Shown here: positions 23,240 through 31,899 of the stretch, piece after piece
Numbering within the stretch: position 1 is the first letter of the stretch
Layout of the letters: every line of letters starts with the position of its first letter
Assembly: GCA_958295895.1 (NCBI GenBank)
Contig: CATQHI010000001.1
Coordinates: 62,001-126,000 of the forward strand
DNA length: 64,000 bases
DNA from: Saprospiraceae bacterium
Lineage (GTDB): Bacteria > Bacteroidota > Bacteroidia > Chitinophagales > Saprospiraceae
Direction of reading: 5' to 3'
Made by a program: the position numbers and the translations under genes
Notes under the pieces: generated by a model
The model's input: only the letters and a program-made list of their open reading frames with translations
Database searches by the model: none
What the model was told of the DNA's origin: nothing

Positions 23240-24202
23240 ATGCCCTACAAGCCACCCTACACCATCACCCCGGATATTCAGTCAGCGCTTGGAGAGGTGA
23301 TCCGCCTCATCGGCCAGCTAGAAGGCTATCAATTGTTAGCTGGTAACCTACGCCTGCGGAGAGAAAACAAGATCAAGTCACTGCATTCTAGTCTGGCTAT
23401 CGAAGGCAATATACTGACCCGAGAGCAGGTGACGGCGATTCTGGAAGGAAAGCCAGTCATAGGTTCACGCCGGGATATCCAAGAAGTGAAAAATGCCATC
23501 CAGGTGTACGATAGTGTAGGCGACCTGAAGGCTACGAATGAAGACGACCTACTGCGCGCACACGGTATGTTAATGGAAGCACTGATCGATGATGCGGGGC
23601 GCTACCGCAACAGTGGGGTAGGGGTAGTGGATGGCGACCGCGTAATCCACATTGCCCCCCCGGCCCGCCAGGTGCCCCGTCTGATGGGTGACCTGTTCGA
23701 CTACGTAGTAAACTACCGGGAGGATACGGTATTGAAAAGCTGCGTGTTTCACTACGAGTTCGAGTTCATCCACCCCTTCTCGGATGGCAATGGACGAATG
23801 GGACGCTTATGGCAGTCCGTCCTACTAAAAGAGAAGTACCCCACGCTACAGTACGTACCCCTGGAAACCATCGTGCATAGTCGGCAGCAAGGCTACTACG
23901 ATGCGCTGAGCAATAGCCAGTCTGTAGGCAATTCCAACCCCTTTATCGTATATATGCTAGCCGCCATGCAGGAAGCACTCATCCAACAACTGCAGAGCGT
24001 TAATGTACAGCGTACTCCGAGCGACCGCCTGGCTGCCTACCACGAAGTAGTAGGTACTGCTACCTTCACCCGCAAACAGTACCAGCAATTTCACAAAGCC
24101 ATCTCCCCGGCAACCGCTACTCGCGACTTACGTAAGGGAGTGGACCAGAACCGATTGGTTAAGTCCGGAGACCAGGCTGATGCAACCTACCGGTTCGCTT
24201 AG
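23240..24202 (+). CDS. Fic-domain protein with built-in inhibitory motif
   Basis: 320 residues. The Fic core motif is HPFSDGNGRMGR (about 178-189), the complete active AMPylation-type HPFx(D/E)GNGRxxR, with catalytic His. Near the N-terminus (about 50-57) SSLAIEGN matches the inhibitory (S/T)xxxE(G/N) helix, whose glutamate blocks ATP binding, so this is a class II Fic protein. A Fic_N-like helical segment (about 10-35) precedes it. The C-terminal 55 residues (VVGTATFTRKQYQQFHKAIS, then ATRDLRKGVDQNRLVKSG) resemble a winged helix. Targets are unknown. The gene is less GC-rich than rsgA and sits next to a perfect palindrome. Confidence 0.92.
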   Translation: MPYKPPYTITPDIQSALGEVIRLIGQLEGYQLLAGNLRLRRENKIKSLHSSLAIEGNILTREQVTAILEGKPVIGSRRDIQEVKNAIQVYDSVGDLKATNEDDLLRAHGMLMEALIDDAGRYRNSGVGVVDGDRVIHIAPPARQVPRLMGDLFDYVVNYREDTVLKSCVFHYEFEFIHPFSDGNGRMGRLWQSVLLKEKYPTLQYVPLETIVHSRQQGYYDALSNSQSVGNSNPFIVYMLAAMQEALIQQLQSVNVQRTPSDRLAAYHEVVGTATFTRKQYQQFHKAISPATATRDLRKGVDQNRLVKSGDQADATYRFA

Positions 24203-24206
24203 CCCC

Positions 24207-24223
24207 GCACCCGCGGCCCCGCC
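24207..24223 (+). repeat. Dispersed 17-bp repeat, one mismatch, between Fic and methyltransferase genes
   Basis: GCACCCGCGGCCCCGCC, one base different from the consensus, beginning four bases after the Fic stop codon (24200-24202). Confidence 0.65.
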
Positions 24224-24244
24224 CATCCCTACACCCCCCACCCC

Positions 24245-25168
24245 GTGCCCAACTGGATCCTAAAGGCCGCCGTCCAAAAAGCCATCTCCTTCCTGCCCTA
24301 CAAGCAGGACATCAACTTCTTTTTCCAGAAGCACATCACCCGCGGGGTCGACCTCGACGATACCCACTTCGGCTACAAACTCGCCGCGGCCCGCGACCAC
24401 ATCCGCTACTACCGAAAATACTGTACCGTACCGGCCCGGGAAACCACCGTCCTGGAGCTCGGCACCGGCTGGTACCCCATCGTGCCCACCCTGCTCTACC
24501 TAGCCGGCTTCGACCGCATCGTGACCATCGACATCCGCGACTGGACGAGCAAGGAGCGACAGCTCACGGCCATCCGCCGCATCCTCGACTACCACGATAC
24601 GGGGCGACTGCGGAAATACCTAGCGACGGTCGATTCCCAACGCCTAGCCGATTTGCGTGCCTCGGTGGAGCAGCCGCGGGACCACACCGTAGCCAGCCTC
24701 CACACCGCCATTCGCACCGAGGCCTGCATCATGGACGCCACCCAGCTCGACGCTGCCGACCACACCTTCGACTTCATCTGCTCCAACAACACCTTCGAGC
24801 ACATCCATACCCCCGTCCTGCGCGACATCCTGCGCGAGTTCAAGCGGGTCCTGAAACCCGGCGGCGTGATGAGCCACTTCATCGACCTGAGCGATCATTT
24901 CGCCCACCTGGACCCCGGCATCACCATTTATAATTTCCTGCGCTTCACCGAGCGGCAGTGGGCGACCATCGACAACAGCATCCAACCCCAGAACCGGCTG
25001 CGCTGGCGCGATTACGTGACCATGTACCGGGAGCTGGGCATCCCCATCCGGGAGGAGGAGGTAGTGAGCGGGGACGCAGGTGCACTGGCCACGGTGCCGG
25101 TAGCGGAGCAGTTTCGCGACTATACCGCGGCGGAGCTGGCGATCAGCCACGGCTCCATCATCAGTTAA
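24245..25168 (+). CDS. Class I SAM-dependent methyltransferase
   Basis: 307 residues starting at GTG 24245 (MPNWILKAAVQKAISFLPYK). Motif I is VLELGTGWYPIVPTLLYLAG (about 76-95), motif II DRIVTIDIRDW, and the later part has CSNNTFEHIHTPVLRDILRE and KRVLKPGGVMSHFID, the Methyltransf_11-type pattern. The central insertion between motif II and CSNNTFEH is long (about 75 residues). The substrate is unknown; the two glycosyltransferase-like membrane genes that follow hint at a cell-surface glycan context (inference). A two-mismatch copy of the dispersed repeat lies in the 3' part of the gene (25067-25083). Confidence 0.82.
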   Translation: MPNWILKAAVQKAISFLPYKQDINFFFQKHITRGVDLDDTHFGYKLAAARDHIRYYRKYCTVPARETTVLELGTGWYPIVPTLLYLAGFDRIVTIDIRDWTSKERQLTAIRRILDYHDTGRLRKYLATVDSQRLADLRASVEQPRDHTVASLHTAIRTEACIMDATQLDAADHTFDFICSNNTFEHIHTPVLRDILREFKRVLKPGGVMSHFIDLSDHFAHLDPGITIYNFLRFTERQWATIDNSIQPQNRLRWRDYVTMYRELGIPIREEEVVSGDAGALATVPVAEQFRDYTAAELAISHGSIIS

Positions 25169-25171
25169 AGC

Positions 25172-26713
25172 TCAGCGGAATTTTTGATCGATGATGATGA
25201 CCGCATCGCTTTCGGTAATGTACTTGCGCAACAGCGGTTTTTGGTGATCGGTGAAGGCCGCAAACTTGTAGCCAGCGCGTACTAAACTGTCGAACTCTAC
25301 CTCCTCGGGAAAGAAGTGGTAGGCATTGACGTCCTGGTAGAACATTAGCTCTGCGTCTTCCATCGATTTCAAATTGATGATCACCCGACCTTCCAGGGGG
25401 GCGGTATCTAGGTCGCGCATGATGGCGGCATTGTGTATTTCGGCGTTGCGGCGCGCATTATCCGGCGAGCGGTAGTCCAGCAGGTAAGGGGGATCCAGAC
25501 TGTACAGCGCACCAATGAGGGTGAGTATTAGGAGGCTTACGGTACTACTTACCCGGGCGCGGGCACTCAGCCAGGCAGTTAGCCGGTAGGTACCATAGCC
25601 GATGAGCGACCAGATCAATGCGTGTACCGGAAAGGTAAACGCTGGCATCCGGGTAGCCACTACGGTAAAGAAACCATACAGCACCACGATCATGGCGAGG
25701 TGGGCTACGGTGAGTAATTTGTCGATGCGTCGGTCCCACCAGATCCAAACCAGACCGATTGCCGCAAAGGCAGCTAACAGCCGTTCGTACAGCAGCGGTA
25801 AGGTGAGTAGGTGATACCAGGTATCCCCGCCGTGGCCGTCGAGCGCCTCGAAGATGTGGCGGCGGTTGTGGGCGTACGTGATGACACTTTCCTCGGGGAA
25901 TGCGTGCAGGATGTACAACTGCCAGGGTAGGAAAACCGCTACGGCTACCACCGCAGCAGTAGCTAGCTGGGCCCAGGCCCGTACCTCACTTCGTGCCGGA
26001 CTACCCAGCAGATGCAGCCCCCAACCGCCAAAAACCAGTAGGCCAGTAAGCCACTTATTGAGCACCGCACACCCGACGAACACCCCCACAGCAATTGCCC
26101 AGCGCCAGCTTCGTCCGGTCGACAGGTAGCGGGTGAAGGCCCAGATGCTCGTAGTGACATAAAACGCAAAGGCTACATCATTGTGATCTAGGCTGTACCG
26201 CCCCGAGGTCAGTTCCAGGTGGTAGCTTGAGAAGCCAAACCACACCGCCGCGATGAAGGCCGCCTCCCGGCTCCTAGTCCAGTACCGCCCGATACCGTAT
26301 ACCAGTAGCGTACCCACTGCCCCCATCACCGCGGAGGGTAGCCGCACCGCCACCTCGTTCACCCCAAAAACCTTCATCGACAGCGCCATCTGCCACAGGA
26401 ATAGCGGCTGCTTGTGCACCCAGATGTGGTTGCAGCACCAGGCCTCCAGGTCGTAGGGTAGGATGGGGTCGAGCCGCAGCATGGGTCGGAAGGGCTCCGT
26501 CATCATGTGTTTAGCGACCAGGGCGTGGAAGCGCTCGTCCCAGGGGTGGAGGAAGGGGTCGGCGGCGGCCATGGTCAGGTGGAGCAGGAAGCTGGAAACC
26601 ATGAGCAGGGTGAGGGCCAGGGTGGTACGGCTGCGGACGAAGAAGAGGTAGACGCTGACCACTCCCGGCAGCGCTGCGACTACAAGTCCGACGCTAAGCT
26701 CCTGGACATCCAT
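25172..26713 (-). CDS. GT39/ArnT-like membrane glycosyltransferase
   Basis: 513 residues from the ATG at 26713 (MDVQELSVGLVVAALPG); an ATG at 26725 is possible. About 11 hydrophobic segments are visible. The first extracytoplasmic loop has DPFLHPWDERFHALVAKHM, where the WDE acidic pair matches the position of the catalytic aspartate region of PMT/ArnT enzymes, followed by WVHKQPLFLWQMALSMKVFG and RLPSAVMG. These transfer sugars from polyprenyl phosphates to lipid or protein. The acceptor is unknown. The C-terminal 100 residues are soluble. Its start lies 57 bases from the divergent GT39-like gene. Confidence 0.82.
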   Translation of the reverse strand: MDVQELSVGLVVAALPGVVSVYLFFVRSRTTLALTLLMVSSFLLHLTMAAADPFLHPWDERFHALVAKHMMTEPFRPMLRLDPILPYDLEAWCCNHIWVHKQPLFLWQMALSMKVFGVNEVAVRLPSAVMGAVGTLLVYGIGRYWTRSREAAFIAAVWFGFSSYHLELTSGRYSLDHNDVAFAFYVTTSIWAFTRYLSTGRSWRWAIAVGVFVGCAVLNKWLTGLLVFGGWGLHLLGSPARSEVRAWAQLATAAVVAVAVFLPWQLYILHAFPEESVITYAHNRRHIFEALDGHGGDTWYHLLTLPLLYERLLAAFAAIGLVWIWWDRRIDKLLTVAHLAMIVVLYGFFTVVATRMPAFTFPVHALIWSLIGYGTYRLTAWLSARARVSSTVSLLILTLIGALYSLDPPYLLDYRSPDNARRNAEIHNAAIMRDLDTAPLEGRVIINLKSMEDAELMFYQDVNAYHFFPEEVEFDSLVRAGYKFAAFTDHQKPLLRKYITESDAVIIIDQKFR

Positions 26714-26735
26714 ATACTCGAGCAATTGAGTGGGG

Positions 26736-26765
26736 GAAGGTAGCGCAGCCTACGAATTACCTTTA
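26736..26765 (+). promoter_or_regulatory. Possible promoter of the second GT39-like gene
   Basis: TTG (26736-26738), 19 bases, then TACCTTTA (26758-26765), one base off TAnnTTTG. The GTG start at 26771 follows within six bases, so the message would be nearly leaderless. Confidence 0.35.
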
Positions 26766-26770
26766 CCCCC

Positions 26771-28273
26771 GTGCCCCGCCGCCCCTACCTCATCGCCCTC
26801 GGTTTTTTGGTCAGTCTGGCGCTGAGTGCCCTGCTGCACCGCCCGGTGTTTACCCTCGACATGCAGGGACGGCACAATTGGCGGCAGGCCCAGACCATGT
26901 GGAACGTGCGCAACTTCGTGCGCTACGACAACGACATCACCCATCCCCGCGTCAGTCACTTCAACGGCTCGAATAACAACTTACTCCGCTATGAATTTCC
27001 CATCATGCAGTGGAGCATCGCACAGGTGCAACGTGTGCTGGGAGAGGAGATTTGGGTTGCCCGTACCATGGTTTGGCTCATCGGGGCCTTCGGGCTGCTG
27101 GGCTTTTATCTGCTACTTCGCACCCTAGCTTATCCGCCAGGCATTGCCCTAGTCGGCACCTTTTTACTCCAGTTTTCCCCCCTTTTTTACTTCTACACCA
27201 TCAATATTCTGCCAGATAACCTCGCCCTGGCCGCCGGCATCTGGTACCTCTACTTTTGCTTCGCCTACTTTCGCGATCGGAGGCCGTGGCAGCTTCTCGG
27301 ACTGGGTAGCTTTCTTCTACTCGCTGCGCTGGCCAAGCTTCCCTTTGCCATGTTCGGCATCGTCGGACTGGTATTTTGCCTACGCTACATTTGGGTTTCA
27401 AGTGAGTCAGGACGGGTGCGGTGGCAGGTGGTGGGCGTCGGTCTGGCGCACCTCGCCTTTCTCTACCCCGCCTACCGTTGGTACGCCATGGTCATGCCCG
27501 GCTGGAAGAATAATCCGGTGGTGTACGGCATTTTTGCTAACGCTGCGGACGCCGCGACCAACTGGCGTATTTTCAACGTCCAGGCCACGGACATTTTTCC
27601 CTACAGTCTGCTCTCGCCGGCCGTCTGGCTACCCTTTGCCCTGGGCGTCTTCTGTGCAGGACGCCGTACAGCAGCAGCCTTTTCTGCCCGCCCGTACATC
27701 TGGGCACTGGTATTCATCACCTTCCTCTTTTTGGCCCTACAGTGGAATACCATCGGTACGGTCCACGATTACTATCTACTGCCCTTCCTCCCCTGGATGT
27801 ACATTACCGTCACCGCCGGGGTACAGCGGCTCTGGCAGTGGAGTCAAGCATGGACTCCCACCCTGTGGCGCTGGCTTCCCCTGGCGGTGGTTGTGGCGGT
27901 TCTCGTCGGTGCCCCCCTCGATGCCTACCAGCTCCGCAAACGCTACTGGGAAGTCAAGTTTAGCTACGGATACGAGGAACTACGCGACGTCTTTATCCAC
28001 CAGGCCGCCCTACGGGCAGCAGTCGACGACGACGCCATGGTGATCGTGCTCAACGATCCCTCGATGCAGATCTTCACCTGGCTTATCCGTAAGCGGGGGT
28101 ACGTGTTCGGCAATAATAACCTTAAGCCGGCCTGGCTCGACGATATGCGCAAGCACGGCGCTACCCACCTCTACTCCAGCTCCCGGTACTTCGACGAACA
28201 GCCGGGGGTGCAGGAGCGGGTCGACAGCCTACTGTTAGAAGCCGGCAATATCCGCGTCTACCGCTTAAAGTAA
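26771..28273 (+). CDS. GT39-like integral membrane protein
   Basis: 500 residues starting at GTG 26771 (MPRRPYLIALGFLVSLALSA). It has about ten hydrophobic segments and the first-loop signature DMQGRHNWRQAQTMWNVRNF, found in PMT-2/GT39-type proteins of Bacteroidota. The motif HNWRQ instead of WDE indicates another branch than the neighbouring gene. LLPFLPWMYITVTAGVQRLW is a late membrane helix. It probably transfers sugars from lipid carriers; donor and acceptor are unknown. The stop lies 8 bases from the convergent sulfatase stop. Confidence 0.78.
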   Translation: MPRRPYLIALGFLVSLALSALLHRPVFTLDMQGRHNWRQAQTMWNVRNFVRYDNDITHPRVSHFNGSNNNLLRYEFPIMQWSIAQVQRVLGEEIWVARTMVWLIGAFGLLGFYLLLRTLAYPPGIALVGTFLLQFSPLFYFYTINILPDNLALAAGIWYLYFCFAYFRDRRPWQLLGLGSFLLLAALAKLPFAMFGIVGLVFCLRYIWVSSESGRVRWQVVGVGLAHLAFLYPAYRWYAMVMPGWKNNPVVYGIFANAADAATNWRIFNVQATDIFPYSLLSPAVWLPFALGVFCAGRRTAAAFSARPYIWALVFITFLFLALQWNTIGTVHDYYLLPFLPWMYITVTAGVQRLWQWSQAWTPTLWRWLPLAVVVAVLVGAPLDAYQLRKRYWEVKFSYGYEELRDVFIHQAALRAAVDDDAMVIVLNDPSMQIFTWLIRKRGYVFGNNNLKPAWLDDMRKHGATHLYSSSRYFDEQPGVQERVDSLLLEAGNIRVYRLK

Positions 28274-28280
28274 GCCCCGG

Positions 28281-29720
28281 CTACCGCGCTACAAAGGGAA
28301 ACAGCTCTGAATCCACCCGGCTAGTGCGGATCAGCGAATCCAGGCGAGCTACGATCTCGGGGTGCTCAGCCGCCACGTCGGTCTCCTCGCCAGCGTCCGT
28401 GCGCAGGTCGTACAGTTCGAGCGGGCTACTGGCATCGGCAAACACATCGTACCTCACCCCCTTCCACGGTCCCATCCGCACGGCCTGCCGACCGCCCTGC
28501 TCGTGAAACTCCCAGTACAGGTAGTCGTGCTGTGCCTGCTGCCCTTGGCCGAATAGCGTAGGTAGCATTGAGATGCCGTCGATGCGTCGCTCGGTAGGTG
28601 CTCCCGTAAATTCAGCCAGGGTAGGGTACACGTCCCAGAAGGCCGACACCTGGTCGCTCGTACCCACCGGCACCGTGCCCGGCATACTGGCGATCATGGG
28701 CACGCGGATGCCCCCCTCGTACAGGTCCCGCTTGTACCCCCGCAGCGGACCGTTGCTGTCAAAGTAGTCCGGATCGGCACCCCCCTCCAGGTGCGGGCCA
28801 TTATCGCTGGTGAAAATTACGAGGGTATTTTCGGTCAGCCCCAGCGCGTCCAGCCGGTCCATAAGCTCGCCGACGTGGCGGTCCAGGACGGTAACCATGG
28901 CGGCAAAGGTGGCGTGCGGCTGGGCGGAGGACTCATACGACCCCAGGCGGTACCTGGGCCCCTCATCGTAGCCTTCGTAGGGGGTCTCCGGGTCGAACTG
29001 TCCGGCAAAGCGTTCCAAGACACTATCGGGGGCGGCCAGCTCGGCGTGGGCGATGACGTGGGCGTAGTACAGAAAGAAGGGGGCGTCGCGGTTAGTTTCC
29101 ACGAAGTCCAGTACCTGTTCCTGGATCAGCGTCGGGGCGTACTGCTCCTTGTTTGCACCTGCGTTCCCGGCCAGTGTATCCCGCCGGTCGTCGTCCCAGA
29201 GGAAATAGGGGTAGTAGTGGTGGGCCAGCCGCTGGCAGTTGTAGCCGTAGAAGCGATCGAAGCCCTGCCGCAGCGGGGTGCCCTCCGAGCCCGGGTAGCC
29301 TAGTCCCCACTTGCCGAAGGCCCCGGTACGGTAGCCGCGGTCGTGCAGCAGTTCGGCCAGGGTGTACACGCTATCGGGGAGGGGCACCTGTCCCTCGGGC
29401 TGCACCTCCTGGTTGCCGCGCACGTAGGTATGGCCGGTGTGGAGACCGGTCAGCAGGGCCGAGCGACTGGGCGCACACACGGTACTGCCACTGTAGTGCT
29501 GCGTAAAGCGTAGTCCCCGTGCCGCCAGCCGGTCGATGTTAGGCGTAGTGAAGTGTTGCTGTCCGTAGCAGCTCAGGTCTCCGTAGCCCAGATCGTCCGC
29601 CAGGATGTAGATAATGTTCGGGGGCCGCTCTGCGGTACTGGTCTGCTGTTCGGCATCCGGGGCGGGGCCGCAGGTGCAAAGAAAAATGGGGAGGCAAAGC
29701 GAGTAGAGGAGGTAGCGCAT
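28281..29720 (-). CDS. Sulfatase (type I) lipoprotein
   Basis: 479 residues. The N-terminus is a signal peptide with CTCGPAPDAEQQ (cysteines 15 and 17), likely lipidated. The sulfatase signature CAPSRSALLTG begins at C82, the cysteine converted to formylglycine; metal ligands are D42-D43 (YILADDLGYGD) and the later FTSDNGPH. The type I enzymes desulfate carbohydrates or aryl sulfates and need a maturase, not present in this window. The NhaC antiporter lies 14 bases upstream on the same strand, so they may be cotranscribed. The signal peptide is encoded by an exact 17-bp repeat copy (29661-29677). Marine polysaccharide use fits the GH16 and PL8-type genes in the window. Confidence 0.93.
   Translation of the reverse strand: MRYLLYSLCLPIFLCTCGPAPDAEQQTSTAERPPNIIYILADDLGYGDLSCYGQQHFTTPNIDRLAARGLRFTQHYSGSTVCAPSRSALLTGLHTGHTYVRGNQEVQPEGQVPLPDSVYTLAELLHDRGYRTGAFGKWGLGYPGSEGTPLRQGFDRFYGYNCQRLAHHYYPYFLWDDDRRDTLAGNAGANKEQYAPTLIQEQVLDFVETNRDAPFFLYYAHVIAHAELAAPDSVLERFAGQFDPETPYEGYDEGPRYRLGSYESSAQPHATFAAMVTVLDRHVGELMDRLDALGLTENTLVIFTSDNGPHLEGGADPDYFDSNGPLRGYKRDLYEGGIRVPMIASMPGTVPVGTSDQVSAFWDVYPTLAEFTGAPTERRIDGISMLPTLFGQGQQAQHDYLYWEFHEQGGRQAVRMGPWKGVRYDVFADASSPLELYDLRTDAGEETDVAAEHPEIVARLDSLIRTSRVDSELFPFVAR
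29661..29677 (-). repeat. Dispersed 17-bp repeat, exact, in the sulfatase signal peptide
   Basis: Exact copy on the minus strand, read in frame as C-T-C-G-P-A (residues 15-20), the same frame and peptide as in the DUF885 lipoprotein. Confidence 0.8.
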
Positions 29721-29734
29721 GATTGTCGGCTAAT

Positions 29735-31687
29735 TTAATCATCCATTGCCATAGTTCTTCCTACTAGCTTGACGACAAAGAAAAGCAGCATCAGCCCGCC
29801 GGCCATAAGGGACAGGCAGACCGTCCAGCCGCCCCCCAGCACGGTAGAAAGAAACCCGCAGCCCATCGCCACCGAGCCCACCGTCAGGGCGTACGGCAAC
29901 TGCGTACGCACGTGGTCGATGTGGTTACAGTCGGAAGCCAGACTACTCAGGATGGTGGTATCCGAAATCGGTGAGCAGTGGTCGCCCAGTACACTGGCGG
30001 CCAGCACGGTACTGATCACGTTGTAGAGCAGCCCGGCCGCATCCGGCTCCTCCCAGCCCGAGAACATGGCCACCGACCAGGTCAGTGGGATGGCGATGGG
30101 GTAGAGGATCGCCATCGTACTCCAACTGCTACCCGTAGAAAAGCTCACCACGGCGGCCAGGACGAAGATGACCGGCTGGAGAAAGTAGGGATTGAGCGCC
30201 TCGCCCAGCAGCTCCACCAGGAAGGTGGCCGTGTGTAGTTCCTCGGTGGTCAGCGCCAGGGCCCAGGCCAGGGTCAGGATCATCACCGCGGAGAACATCG
30301 CCTTGAAGCCGGCGGTGAGCGAGCCGATGGTCTGCTCGATGTTCATGATGCGCTGGCCGACGGTCATCGCCATGGCCACCAGTACCCCGCTCATGCTGGC
30401 CCAGAGCAGGGCCACGTAGCTATCGGCCGCGCCGATGGTCAGGCCGAGCTTACCGAAGAAGCCGCCCTCGAGGGCACCCCAGACGGCCGTCCAGTCGTTG
30501 GTGGTCATGGGCACGGCCATGGCGTCGGATAGGTTTTCCAGGCCGGTGTCGACCAGGCCCACGATGGTCATGATGACCACGACGGCTACCGGGATAGCGG
30601 CATTACGGGCGCGTAGCGGGGCACCGGGGATAGGGTCAAGGTCCTCCTGCTCAGTGCCCCCGGCGGCCTCCTCATTGACGCGCTTGACCATGCCGGTGGA
30701 GCGGGCACGGGCCTCGGCCTCCCACATCGCCCCGAAGTCGCGCCGCTGGTAGATGAGGAAGAGGATGAAGGCCAGGGTGAGCACCGGGTAGTAGCTGTAC
30801 TTCAGCGACTCGATGAACACCGCGTAGGGCGTAGTGCCGGCGAAGTGCTCGACCTGGTCGATGCCGTCGCCGATGTAGCCGAGCTCAGCGCCGATCCAGG
30901 TGGTGATGAAGGCCACCGAGGCCACGGGGGCGGCGGTGGAGTCTACGATGTAGGCCAGCTTCTCGCGACTGATGCGGAAGCGGTCGGTGACCGAGCGCAT
31001 GGTATTCCCCACGATTAGGGTGTTGGCGTAGTCGTCGAAGAAGATCGCTACGCCCAGTAGCCAGGTGACGAACTGCCCGCGGCGTGGGTTCGTGGCGTAC
31101 TGGGTCATCCGCTGCACCACCCCGGCCATGCCGCCGTTGCGACTGATGATGGCCACCATGCCCCCGATCATCAGGCTGAAGACCAGCACGCTCAGGTGGC
31201 CACTGTCGTTGAGGGAGTCGATGATGTAGGTATCGATGGTGGTCAGCAGCGCCTTAATCAGCCCCAGCATGAACTCAAAGCGGAAGCCCCCGGCAATAAA
31301 GGCCCCCACCCAGATGCCGGCAAAAAGCGAGATAATGACCTCCTTAAAAATCAGCGCCAATCCAATGGCGATCAGCGGCGGCAGGATCGACAGCCACAGC
31401 GGTACCCGCCGTAGCCGGTCCGGCCCCGGGTCCTTGCTCAAGTGGTAGAGCTCCGTCTGCTTGCCCGACTTGATGAGACTGATGCCGGGCTCAACGGGTA
31501 GCAGGAGTCCACCGGCTATGGGGCTAGCGGGCACGGTATCGCCATTCACCCTGAACACTGCACCCGCGACCGCGCCCTCTATAATTAGGCCCTGGTCGGC
31601 GGCTCGCACGCTGCTGTACTGCGCGTGGGAGAGACCGGAAGAGAGTGAAAATAGGAGGAGAACAATCAGGCGGGTAAGGGGAGGCAT
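29735..31687 (-). CDS. NhaC-family antiporter with a secreted N-terminal extension
   Basis: 650 residues from the ATG at 31687 (MPPLTRLIVLLLFSLSSGLS). The first 22 residues look like a cleavable signal peptide, followed by about 75 extracytoplasmic residues of beta character (GLIIEGAVAGAVFRVNGDTV, then GGLLLPVEPGISLI). The antiporter body starts around residue 100 (VPLWLSILPPLIAIGLALIF) and has about 12 membrane segments, including GGMVAIISRNGGMAGVV and SAWLLG-like FVTWLLGVAIFFDDYANTLI. FDDYANTLIVGNTMR is an NhaC/Na+-H+ antiporter hallmark. It exchanges Na+ or an organic ion pair for H+. The secreted extension is unusual. A possible promoter box (TATCTTGG) lies inside the 28-bp direct repeat. 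Confidence 0.88.
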   Translation of the reverse strand: MPPLTRLIVLLLFSLSSGLSHAQYSSVRAADQGLIIEGAVAGAVFRVNGDTVPASPIAGGLLLPVEPGISLIKSGKQTELYHLSKDPGPDRLRRVPLWLSILPPLIAIGLALIFKEVIISLFAGIWVGAFIAGGFRFEFMLGLIKALLTTIDTYIIDSLNDSGHLSVLVFSLMIGGMVAIISRNGGMAGVVQRMTQYATNPRRGQFVTWLLGVAIFFDDYANTLIVGNTMRSVTDRFRISREKLAYIVDSTAAPVASVAFITTWIGAELGYIGDGIDQVEHFAGTTPYAVFIESLKYSYYPVLTLAFILFLIYQRRDFGAMWEAEARARSTGMVKRVNEEAAGGTEQEDLDPIPGAPLRARNAAIPVAVVVIMTIVGLVDTGLENLSDAMAVPMTTNDWTAVWGALEGGFFGKLGLTIGAADSYVALLWASMSGVLVAMAMTVGQRIMNIEQTIGSLTAGFKAMFSAVMILTLAWALALTTEELHTATFLVELLGEALNPYFLQPVIFVLAAVVSFSTGSSWSTMAILYPIAIPLTWSVAMFSGWEEPDAAGLLYNVISTVLAASVLGDHCSPISDTTILSSLASDCNHIDHVRTQLPYALTVGSVAMGCGFLSTVLGGGWTVCLSLMAGGLMLLFFVVKLVGRTMAMDD

Positions 31688-31705
31688 ACGGCGAGCTTGG
31701 CCGGC

Positions 31706-31733
31706 CAAGATACGCTACCGCAGGAACCGCACC
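31706..31733. repeat. 28-bp direct repeat, left copy
   Basis: Twenty-eight bases identical to 37379-37406 and in the same orientation, starting CAAGATACGCTACCG. It lies just upstream of the NhaC start. In the right copy the same bases encode the last residues (VRFLR, stop) of the GH16 gene and the 10 bases after it, so this copy looks like the displaced end of that gene. Confidence 0.85.
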
Positions 31734-31899
31734 TTTCCACCGCAAGGTGAAAGAGGTAGTTCCCCACCCGGAAAACCCAGGAGGGTCGTCACTAACGCTA
31801 TTAAAGCCAAACTCATTAACCGTATCTTTGCTACCGGGCCACGGCGGCTATCAACCGTGGCACCGAATATGCAGGCCTAGGATAGAATGAGGATGCGTT

